Assembly (NCBI GenBank): GCA_030043835.1
Contig: JASHWY010000227.1
Location: 1 to 6,343, forward strand
DNA from: Thermoplasmata archaeon
GTDB lineage: Archaea > Thermoplasmatota > Thermoplasmata > Lutacidiplasmatales > UBA184
Direction: 5' to 3'
Length of the DNA: 6,343 nucleotides
Part shown: positions 1-4,833 of the stretch, piece after piece
Position numbering within the stretch: position 1 is the first letter of the stretch
Layout of the letters: each line of letters opens with the position of its first letter
Translations under genes and position numbers: made by a program
Notes under the pieces: generated by a model
The model's database searches: none
What the model saw: the letters and a program-made list of their open reading frames with translations, nothing else
Told to the model about the DNA's origin: nothing

Positions 1-154
1 GGAGAAGCTCACGACACTCTCCGACGAGACGTTCGACAAGGTCATCGACGCGCTCCAGGGCGTCAAGTTAGAGAAGCTCAGCGTCCACAACATCTTGAAA
101 GCCGTGCGCGACAAGTACCCCGAAGTGACGAAGGAGTTCGAGGCGTTCCTCTGA
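1..154 (+). CDS. C-terminal end of an unrecognised protein (5' partial)
   Basis: An open frame enters from the left edge with its first full codon at position 2. It encodes 50 residues and ends at TGA 152-154. The peptide is charged and amphipathic, with leucine and valine spaced as in two or three helices, and it ends in EFEAFL. No catalytic motif or membrane segment is visible. I do not recognise the family from this tail. The codons are GC-rich at third positions, like the confident genes downstream, so the frame is very likely real. The next gene starts 21 bases after the stop with no TATA-like box between them, so the two may be co-transcribed. A perfect 10-base palindrome, CCCGATCGGG, sits at 158-167 in that gap, but no T-run follows it, so I do not call it a terminator. 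Confidence 0.7.
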   Translation, partial: EKLTTLSDETFDKVIDALQGVKLEKLSVHNILKAVRDKYPEVTKEFEAFL

Positions 155-175
155 ACGCCCGATCGGGACCGTTCG

Positions 176-811
176 ATGCCCGGCGCCCCCAACCGTCCGC
201 CCGAGGCGACGCCCAAGACCCCGACGCCCCCGGTCGTCTCCATCACCCCCCGGCAGAAGGCGCTCCACCGACTCGCCCCGGCGCGCGTCGCGCTCCTCCT
301 CGACCTCTGGAAGGGAGCGCCGAGCCCCGAGCTCTTGGGGCCGTTCGATAAGGCCGAGACCGCCTTCGAGGCGGGCGACTTCTCGAACGCGACGAGCGCA
401 CTCGAGCTGCTCTCCGTGCGGTTCGCCGAGCCGCGCTGGCCGACGCTCCCCGAGCCGTTTCGCTTCCTGAGGGTCCCCATCCCGCCTCCGATGCCGCCGT
501 CCTGGAACCCCGACAACGCTCTCGCCCCGGCCGAGCGCGAGGCGCGGCGCGCGCGGCGGGATGCGGAGGAACAACTCCAACTGGCGGCCGGATCGCTCAG
601 CTGGGCCGGGGCCCACGGGATCGATACGGCCGACCTCGCGCGCCCGCTCGATGAGGCTCGCACGCTCCTCGCCACCGAGGGACTTACCCCCGCCTTTTAT
701 GAACGGCTCGACGGCGTCTGGGAAGGGGTCCGTACCCGAGTCCCGCGCCCCCAGGCCTCGAAGGCCCGGCCTCCGGCCCCGGCCCCCGAGGCCGAGGTCT
801 CGGAGGCGTAG
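176..811 (+). CDS. Hypothetical helix-rich protein with two copies of a helical module
   Basis: This 211-residue protein is not recognised. It has a proline- and alanine-rich, probably disordered N-terminus (about 1-25), a proline-rich linker (about 86-118) and a Pro/Ala tail (about 189-211). Between these lie two predicted all-helical segments, at about 34-84 and 130-188. The two look related: each has a leucine-rich helix, a short turn, an acidic helix containing Ala, then a loop and a last helix (A60...EAGD around 65-68 in the first; A161 and LLATEG around 164-169 in the second). A stretch at 119-134 rich in Arg, Glu and Ala may be coiled coil. There is no signal peptide or membrane helix, so it is probably cytosolic. 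The ATG at 176 is the only sensible start, but its ribosome site is weak. The module looks like a scaffold or protein-binding fold rather than an enzyme; that is inference. Confidence 0.65.
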   Translation: MPGAPNRPPEATPKTPTPPVVSITPRQKALHRLAPARVALLLDLWKGAPSPELLGPFDKAETAFEAGDFSNATSALELLSVRFAEPRWPTLPEPFRFLRVPIPPPMPPSWNPDNALAPAEREARRARRDAEEQLQLAAGSLSWAGAHGIDTADLARPLDEARTLLATEGLTPAFYERLDGVWEGVRTRVPRPQASKARPPAPAPEAEVSEA

Positions 812-818
812 GCGACCG

Positions 819-1151
819 GTGACGGGCGACGCCCCCGAACCGGGCCGGCGCGTGCGGCGCGGAGGAGGTGAGGTCACCGAGTGGCCCCGCGGGCTCACGG
901 AGTACGTGCCAGTAGGCCCCCCCGATGCGGCTCCTTCCCCGGAGGAGGATCCGCTCGTGAACCGGCTTCGCCTCGCGTCCCGTCTCCTTGCCGTGCTCCG
1001 GTCTCAGGGCCTCGACGTGTCGCGTGAGGTGGCCGAGCTGCGCGCCGCGGATCAGCTGCTCACCTTAGGTGACCGCGCTCGCGCGGCGGGTGCGATCGAT
1101 GGGCTGCTCGCCGGCCTCGACGCGCGACGCCCTCCTCCCACCCCTCCCTGA
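819..1151 (+). CDS. Small hypothetical helical protein, related to the upstream gene; start uncertain
   Basis: This unrecognised frame gives 110 residues from GTG 819, or 64 residues from GTG 957, and ends at TGA 1149-1151. The first 45 residues of the long form are Gly/Arg/Pro-rich and probably disordered. Residues about 48-104 form a predicted helical unit that resembles the two units of the preceding protein: a leucine-rich helix, G64-L65-D66, an AADQLLTLGD segment at 76-85, then a final helix. A Pro-rich end follows. GTG 819 lies 7 bases after the previous stop, with GGAGG at 802-806 ahead of it. GTG 957 has a stronger site, GGAGGAGG at 941-948 with an 8-base spacer, and it would produce just the folded module. 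I give the long form but regard the short one as quite possible. The frame stays open far upstream inside the previous gene, so a split single gene cannot be fully excluded. Confidence 0.55.
   Translation: MTGDAPEPGRRVRRGGGEVTEWPRGLTEYVPVGPPDAAPSPEEDPLVNRLRLASRLLAVLRSQGLDVSREVAELRAADQLLTLGDRARAAGAIDGLLAGLDARRPPPTPP
941..948 (+). promoter_or_regulatory. Shine-Dalgarno-like GGAGGAGG before the alternative GTG 957 start
   Basis: GGAGGAGG lies 8 bases before an in-frame GTG at 957, which is ideal spacing for a ribosome-binding site. It also encodes Glu-Glu-Asp in the longer reading, so it may be coincidental. If functional, it would start a 64-residue protein that contains only the helical module. 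Confidence 0.35.
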
Positions 1152-1173
1152 ACGTCCCGCCTCGGCCCCTCAC

Positions 1174-1181
1174 CATTTAAG
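1174..1181 (+). promoter_or_regulatory. Archaeal TATA-like box for the DUF1028 gene
   Basis: ATTTAA at 1175-1180 stands out in a GC-rich gap. Its centre is about 29 bases before the ATG at 1207. Archaeal TATA boxes lie about 26 bases before the transcription start, which predicts a leader of only about 3 bases. No Shine-Dalgarno sequence is present between the box and the ATG, which fits leaderless translation. Confidence 0.6.
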
Positions 1182-1206
1182 CGGGTCGCCGGCGTTCGCC
1201 TCGCGG

Positions 1207-2211
1207 ATGCCGTCTCCTAGGTTCGGGACGTTCTCGATCGTGGCCTGCGATCACGACGCCGGAACGTGGGGGGTCGCGGTCCAGTCGAAGTTCATCGCCG
1301 TCGGAGCGGTCGTGCCGTTCGCCGAGGCCGGTGCTGGCGCGATCGCCACCCAGGCCGCGGCGAACGTCGCCTACGGACCGGACGGTCTCAACCTTCTGCG
1401 CCAGGGGAAGAGCGCGAAGGCCGTCGTAGACGAGCTCACCCGTGCCGACCCGGCGCGGGACGAGCGGCAGGTCGGCGTCGTCGACCGGAACGGAGAGGCC
1501 GCGGCGTTCACCGGCGAGAAGTGCATGGCGTGGGCCGGGCACCAGGTGGGAGACGGTTATGCCTGCCAGGGGAACATCCTCTTTGGGCCGGGGGTCGTCA
1601 AAGCGATGGCCCGATCGTACGACGCGACGCCCGGCGATCTCGTCGAGCGGCTCCTCGCGGCCCTCGCGGCCGGGCAGCGCGAGGGTGGGGACCGCCGCGG
1701 CATGCAGTCCGCCGCGCTCTTGGTCGTGCGTAAGCAGGGGGGCTACGGCGGCGGGAACGACCGGTGGATCGACGTCCGGGTCGACGACCACCCTTCGCCG
1801 ATCGAGGAGTTGAAGCGGATCTTCAAGCTCTACGACCTCACGATGCTGACCCGCGAGGACCCCGCTACGCTCGTCGCGATCGAGGGCGACGTCGCGCTCG
1901 GGCTCCAGCACGACCTGGGGCTTCTAGGATACTACTCGGGACGCCTCACCGGACGTTGGGACGAGCCGAGCCGGGCCGCGTTCACGAAGTTCTTGAACGA
2001 GCACAACTTCGAGAACAAAGCGCGCGACGACGACCGGATCTGGCCGTCGATCGTGGGCTATCTCCGAGAGCGGGCGGCGGCCGAGGCGGCCCGCCGGACG
2101 ACGACAGCGCCTATCGTTCCCGGAGCCCTCGATCGAGGCCCCGGTGCCCAACGATCGTCGGGAGGTGCACCATCCCCGTCCCCGGCGAAGAAGAAGGCGA
2201 CGTCGAAGTGA
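1207..2211 (+). CDS. DUF1028 family protein (Ntn-hydrolase-like) with C-terminal peptidoglycan-binding-like domain
   Basis: This 334-residue protein has two domains. Residues about 6-211 match the DUF1028 family closely: TFSIVA at 8-13, then GVAVQSKFIAVGAVVPFAEA, ATQAAAN, GDRRGMQSAALLVVR, and GYGGGNDR at 179-186 followed by DVRVDDHPSPI. DUF1028 proteins are placed in the Ntn-hydrolase superfamily, but their substrate is unknown as far as I know. Residues about 215-290 (LGLLGYYSGRLTGRWDEPSR, then WPSIVGYLRER) resemble the putative peptidoglycan-binding domain often attached to DUF1028 in bacteria. The last 40 or so residues are a disordered tail ending in a lysine cluster. No signal peptide is seen. 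I chose ATG 1207 over the earlier ATG 1069 because it begins just before the conserved domain and sits at the right distance from a TATA-like box. Its stop overlaps the next gene, implying co-transcription. Confidence 0.93.
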   Translation: MPSPRFGTFSIVACDHDAGTWGVAVQSKFIAVGAVVPFAEAGAGAIATQAAANVAYGPDGLNLLRQGKSAKAVVDELTRADPARDERQVGVVDRNGEAAAFTGEKCMAWAGHQVGDGYACQGNILFGPGVVKAMARSYDATPGDLVERLLAALAAGQREGGDRRGMQSAALLVVRKQGGYGGGNDRWIDVRVDDHPSPIEELKRIFKLYDLTMLTREDPATLVAIEGDVALGLQHDLGLLGYYSGRLTGRWDEPSRAAFTKFLNEHNFENKARDDDRIWPSIVGYLRERAAAEAARRTTTAPIVPGALDRGPGAQRSSGGAPSPSPAKKKATSK

Positions 2212-2426
2212 CCGTCACCGTCCTGCGGTCCTGCCCGAGCCGGGCGGTCGCCGAGCGCCTGGCCGCTGCGGTCGCCGCGGACAATCCTCCGTACGTGAAG
2301 GTGTCCGTCGAGGGCAACGCTCTAACGATCCGGCTCACCGCGCGGTCGGCCGCGAGCGCCCGCGCGACCCTCGATGACCTCCTCGCTTGCCTCACGGCGG
2401 CCGAGCGCGCTGTCCCGACCTCATAA
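2208..2426 (+). CDS. pcc1: Pcc1-like KEOPS complex subunit
   Basis: This 72-residue protein fits the Pcc1 subunit of KEOPS, the archaeal and eukaryotic complex (Kae1, Bud32, Cgi121, Pcc1) that attaches threonylcarbamoyl to adenosine 37 of tRNAs reading ANN codons. Pcc1 dimers bridge Kae1 units and bind tRNA. The order of elements fits: an N-terminal strand (TVTVLRS), a helix (SRAVAERLAAAVAADN), two strands (VKVSVEGNALTIRLTA), then the characteristic final helix SARATLDDLLACLTAAE. It is slightly shorter than the usual 80-90 residues because the N-terminal extension is missing. The GTG start at 2208 overlaps the upstream TGA as GTGA, so translation is probably coupled to the DUF1028 gene; only a weak AAGG-type site precedes it. 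No other KEOPS gene is in the window. Assignment is by sequence pattern alone, as the family diverges quickly. Confidence 0.82.
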   Translation: MTVTVLRSCPSRAVAERLAAAVAADNPPYVKVSVEGNALTIRLTARSAASARATLDDLLACLTAAERAVPTS

Positions 2427-2475
2427 CCGGAACCGTTCCCTCGAACGTCCTGGCTCTGGGCCCGTCCGAAGGACG

Positions 2476-2482
2476 CATAAAC
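2476..2482 (+). promoter_or_regulatory. Archaeal TATA-like box for the CPBP protease gene
   Basis: CATAAAC at 2476-2482 has its centre 25-26 bases before the GTG at 2504. That places the expected transcription start on the start codon itself, giving a fully leaderless mRNA. There is no Shine-Dalgarno sequence before the GTG. This box is also the reason for choosing GTG 2504 over upstream in-frame starts. Confidence 0.6.
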
Positions 2483-2503
2483 CGGCCGGCTCCCTTCGTT
2501 CTC

Positions 2504-3367
2504 GTGGCGGGAGAGTTCCTCGCGCCGTCGGCGGTTCGGGCGCCTGCGCCCAGGGACCGCTACTGGGTGGCGGTGGCGGTCACGGTCTTCGCTGTCGTTA
2601 GCCAGTACTTCGTCCCCCAACGGTTCCCTCCCGCCCTCGTCCTCTACGGGAACCTTCCGGGGGACCTTTTCGTCGTCTACGGCATCCCGGTCCTCGCGTT
2701 CTCGATCCTCGTGGGAGGGGCGCCGCTCCGCGACGCGACCCGACGCATGGGCCTCGCGACCTGGGAGGGTCTCCGCTGGTACGGCCTCCTGTCCCTGCTC
2801 GTGATCGCGATCCTGCTGGGTCTCGCGATCCTCTACGCGGCGATCGACCCGACCGCGCTCCAGTACCTCAATCGACCGAACCCGGCGCTCACTCAGGCCG
2901 CCGGGAACCCCTGGCTCTTTGTCGGCCTCTCGTTCGTGGTGGGCGCGTTCGAGGAGACGATCTTCCGAGGCTGGATCTTCGGCTACTGGCGCGACGTGGG
3001 TGGCTCCTGGTATGTGCCCGCGACCTGGACGAGCGTCATCTTCGCGGGCGTCCACCTCTACTACGGCTTTACGTACGGACCGGCGGCCCCCTTCTTTTTT
3101 CCGTCGCTCTTCTTATTGGGTTTCGCCTTCGCCGCGACGTACCGGTACTCGGGAGGGAACCTCGTCGTCCCGGCGCTCCTCCACGGGGAGAACGACGCCT
3201 CGGCCTATCTCACGCTCATCAACACGGAGTGGGGCGAGATCATCCACTACCTCGTGATTCTCGTGGGGGCCGTGATCGGCCTCATCGCCTATCTTCAGCG
3301 AGACGAGCCGACCGCACCGATTCCGCGCGAGCGGAGCACCTACCCCCGTTCGCTCGGCGGGCGATAG
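2504..3367 (+). CDS. CPBP (CAAX/type II) family intramembrane metalloprotease
   Basis: This 287-residue membrane protein has about eight hydrophobic segments (roughly residues 21-37, 55-72, 92-114, 136-150, 171-189, 196-214, 220-238 and 243-262). It carries the three CPBP/ABI motifs: EETIFR with E150, E151 and R155; FAGVH with F180 and H184; and HGEND beginning at H227, where N230 and D231 follow. In the family (Rce1, PrsW-like and bacteriocin-immunity relatives) the glutamates and histidines form the metal site inside the membrane. The third motif commonly has Asn or Asp four residues after His, and D231 fits that. Substrates cannot be inferred. A short Pro/Ala N-terminus precedes the first membrane helix and a basic tail ends the protein. 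The frame is open upstream to an ATG at 2387, but that would run inside the Pcc1 gene, and GTG 2504 matches the TATA-like box. It is flanked by gaps on both sides, so it is probably a single-gene transcript. Confidence 0.92.
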   Translation: MAGEFLAPSAVRAPAPRDRYWVAVAVTVFAVVSQYFVPQRFPPALVLYGNLPGDLFVVYGIPVLAFSILVGGAPLRDATRRMGLATWEGLRWYGLLSLLVIAILLGLAILYAAIDPTALQYLNRPNPALTQAAGNPWLFVGLSFVVGAFEETIFRGWIFGYWRDVGGSWYVPATWTSVIFAGVHLYYGFTYGPAAPFFFPSLFLLGFAFAATYRYSGGNLVVPALLHGENDASAYLTLINTEWGEIIHYLVILVGAVIGLIAYLQRDEPTAPIPRERSTYPRSLGGR

Positions 3368-3396
3368 GATGACCTCGATCCCGGCCTCCCGGCAAC

Positions 3397-3414
3397 ATAC
3401 TCGCGACGAAGTAT
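3397..3414. repeat. Small imperfect inverted repeat in the gap after the protease gene
   Basis: ATACT at 3397-3401 pairs with AGTAT at 3410-3414. An inner CG/CG pair and one bulged A leave a 3-base CGA loop. It lies 30 bases after the protease stop and about 50 bases before the TATA-like box of the next gene, in a 123-base gap (3368-3490) with no convincing gene. No T-run follows, so it is not a typical terminator. It could be an operator or chance. Confidence 0.3.
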
Positions 3415-3462
3415 TCCGTCGGGTTCGGCGGGTGGACGGAGGAGCTTGCGGCCCGTCAGCAT

Positions 3463-3470
3463 CATGTAAC
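3463..3470 (+). promoter_or_regulatory. Archaeal TATA-like box for the CoA-binding protein gene
   Basis: CATGTAAC at 3463-3470 is centred about 25 bases before GTG 3491, which again places the expected transcription start on the start codon. It is a weaker match to the archaeal TATA consensus than the other boxes, but its spacing equals that of the protease gene box. No Shine-Dalgarno sequence is present. Confidence 0.45.
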
Positions 3471-3490
3471 CAACGTGTGTCGGCCTTCGT

Positions 3491-3925
3491 GTGCCGCCGA
3501 CGGACGACGAGATCCGCGACGCCCTCCTTCGCACCCGGACGATCGCGGTCGTCGGGCTCTCCGACAAGCCCGAACGCGATTCGAACGAGGTCGCGCGGTA
3601 CCTAAAGTCGCAGGGGTACCGAATCGTTCCGGTGAACCCGATGCTGACCGAAGTGCTCGGAGAGAAATCCTACCCCGCGGTCGCGGAGATCCCTCCCGAG
3701 ATCCGGATCGATATGGTTGACGTCTTCCGGCGCAGCGACCAGGTCCCGCCGGTCGTGCGCGAGGCGATCGCACGACGGGTCCCCATCGTCTGGATGCAGC
3801 TCGGCGTCGAGAACGCCGAGGCCGCCGCCGAGGCACGTCGGGCTGGCCTCGCCGTCTTCGAGAACCTCTGCACGATGGCGCAGCACCGCCGGCTTAAGCT
3901 CCCGCCCGTTGGGGCGGCGCCGTAA
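3491..3925 (+). CDS. CoA-binding domain protein (YccU type)
   Basis: This 144-residue, single-domain protein belongs to the small CoA-binding family typified by bacterial YccU, which has a Rossmann fold like the CoA-binding part of succinyl-CoA synthetase. The order of elements fits: a first strand and glycine loop TIAVVGLSDKPERDS (17-31), helix, YRIVPVNP (43-50), the YPAVAEIP segment (61-68), then DMVDVFRRSDQVP (74-86), VPIVWMQLGVEN (97-108) and the closing FENLCTMAQHRRL (123-135), which corresponds to the usual Cys...(E/Q)HxRL ending. The length is normal for the family. The role is unknown; CoA binding is inferred from the family and no catalytic centre is seen. The GTG start at 3491 places the conserved first strand near residue 17 and matches an upstream TATA-like box. 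The next gene begins 9 bases after the stop in the same frame, so the two probably share a transcript. Confidence 0.93.
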   Translation: MPPTDDEIRDALLRTRTIAVVGLSDKPERDSNEVARYLKSQGYRIVPVNPMLTEVLGEKSYPAVAEIPPEIRIDMVDVFRRSDQVPPVVREAIARRVPIVWMQLGVENAEAAAEARRAGLAVFENLCTMAQHRRLKLPPVGAAP

Positions 3926-3934
3926 CAGGCCGTC

Positions 3935-4783
3935 ATGGCAGCGGCGACGCCACCGGGCCCCGCGACGGTCGCTCCACCCGCGCATCCCACGGTGGCGGCT
4001 GCGGCGCCGGGCGCTCCCACGCGGGTCGCCCCCACGGCCCCCCCGCCGACACCCCGCGTGGGAAAATTCGACGATCGCGGGGTTGTCCGTCGGGACTCCG
4101 TCCACGCCCTCTCGTGGCGGGTCCGAGGAACCGCCAAGGTTCAAGCGGACGCCGACGTCGGCGTCGCGAGGATCGACGGGATCCTCACGATCGGAGGGAA
4201 GCTCACCGCGGACTTCGTTCGCGCGGGGGGGAGCCTCGAGATCGATGGAGCGACCGACGTCAAGGAGTCGCTCCGCGTCGAGGGAACGCTCCGCGCGGGC
4301 GCGGCGGTTCATGCGGGCGAGTGTTCGCTCCGCGGCACCGCTCGGTTCGGCGGCGAAATCACCGTCGACCGCGTCCTCCGCATGCGCGGATCCCTCTCGG
4401 CCCCGTCCCTAAGGGCCAGAATCGTAGACCTCGTCGGCGCGATGGACGTTCCGGGCGACGTCACGGCCGAGCGGGTCGTCGCGAAGCTCCCTCACGACTC
4501 TCGCATCGGTGCGATCCGGGCCCGGTCGGTGACGATGAAAGGGAAGGTCCCGAACGTCGTCGAAAAGGTCCTCCTCCACCGTACGACCGTTGCCGTCCAA
4601 CGCATCGAGGCGGACGCGGTCACTCTCGAGGCCATGGAGGTCGAGTTCGTCCGCTCTCCGGCGATCGTGCTGGGGCGCGATTGCCACGTCACGACGGTGG
4701 AGGGAACGATCGTCCGCCAGCACGCCTCGAGCGATGTGGGTCCCCGCTCCAAGAGCCCACCGCCGTACGGACTTCGGCGATAG
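3935..4783 (+). CDS. Bactofilin-like polymer-forming beta-helix protein
   Basis: This 282-residue protein starts with a Pro/Ala-rich, probably disordered arm (1-42). From about 60 to 185 it consists of short glycine-punctuated strands. Matching glycines fall near residues 82, 99, 117, 134, 152 and 168, a period of 16-18 residues, as expected for one turn of the beta-helix of bactofilins. Phrases such as RIDGILTIGGKLTAD, GSLEIDG and LRVEGTLRAG are typical of polymer-forming cytoskeletal proteins. Residues about 190-260 (IEADAVTLEAMEVEFVR, then IVLGRDCHVTTVEGT) resemble the C-terminal part I recall from Bacillus YhbE/YhbF-type bactofilin-like proteins. A Ser/Pro tail ends it. Bactofilins self-assemble without nucleotide and influence cell shape; halofilins are an archaeal example. 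There is no signal peptide or membrane segment. The ATG is 9 bases after the CoA-binding gene. The function here is inference from fold. Confidence 0.75.
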   Translation: MAAATPPGPATVAPPAHPTVAAAAPGAPTRVAPTAPPPTPRVGKFDDRGVVRRDSVHALSWRVRGTAKVQADADVGVARIDGILTIGGKLTADFVRAGGSLEIDGATDVKESLRVEGTLRAGAAVHAGECSLRGTARFGGEITVDRVLRMRGSLSAPSLRARIVDLVGAMDVPGDVTAERVVAKLPHDSRIGAIRARSVTMKGKVPNVVEKVLLHRTTVAVQRIEADAVTLEAMEVEFVRSPAIVLGRDCHVTTVEGTIVRQHASSDVGPRSKSPPPYGLRR

Positions 4784-4800
4784 CCGTCGGCCGCCGCACC

Positions 4801-4808
4801 CTTTTATC
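4801..4808 (+). promoter_or_regulatory. Archaeal TATA-like box for ileS
   Basis: CTTTTATC at 4801-4808 is the only AT-rich element in the 50-base gap after the bactofilin-like gene. Its centre is about 29-30 bases before the ATG at 4834, which predicts a leader of about 3 bases. No Shine-Dalgarno sequence lies between the box and the ATG. Confidence 0.65.
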
Positions 4809-4833
4809 TCTCCGCGGCCCGTCGCGCCCCCTC

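Noticed and set aside
68..898. Minus-strand open frame of 276 codons opposite the first small gene
   Set aside because: Its product is Arg/Gly-rich without fold-like patterning, as expected for the reverse of GC-rich coding sequence, and it overlaps the better supported + strand genes.
881..1026. Short frame from GTG 881 just after the strong GGAGGTGA
   Set aside because: It gives fewer than 50 low-complexity residues out of frame with the helical module. The ribosome-site match is probably coding coincidence.
1069..1206. Longer N-terminus for the DUF1028 gene from ATG 1069
   Set aside because: It overlaps the previous gene by more than 80 bases, adds non-conserved sequence, and ignores the TATA-like box that suits ATG 1207.
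2387..2503. Longer N-terminus for the protease from ATG 2387
   Set aside because: It would begin inside the Pcc1-like gene and contain the promoter box. GTG 2504 fits a leaderless start and removes only non-conserved residues.
2111..3055. Minus-strand open frame of 314 codons opposite Pcc1 and the protease
   Set aside because: It overlaps two recognised + strand genes, and its Arg/Glu/Asp-rich translation shows no family pattern. It is a shadow.
3091..3102. T-rich run that could be an archaeal terminator
   Set aside because: It lies inside the protease gene, encoding a Phe-rich membrane segment.
3369..3605. 78-codon + strand frame beginning in the gap after the protease
   Set aside because: It runs into the CoA-binding gene in another frame, and its Arg/Ser-rich product looks like a shadow.
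3602..4312. Minus-strand open frame of 236 codons opposite the CoA-binding and bactofilin-like genes
   Set aside because: It lies opposite two genes with recognisable folds and has low-complexity composition.
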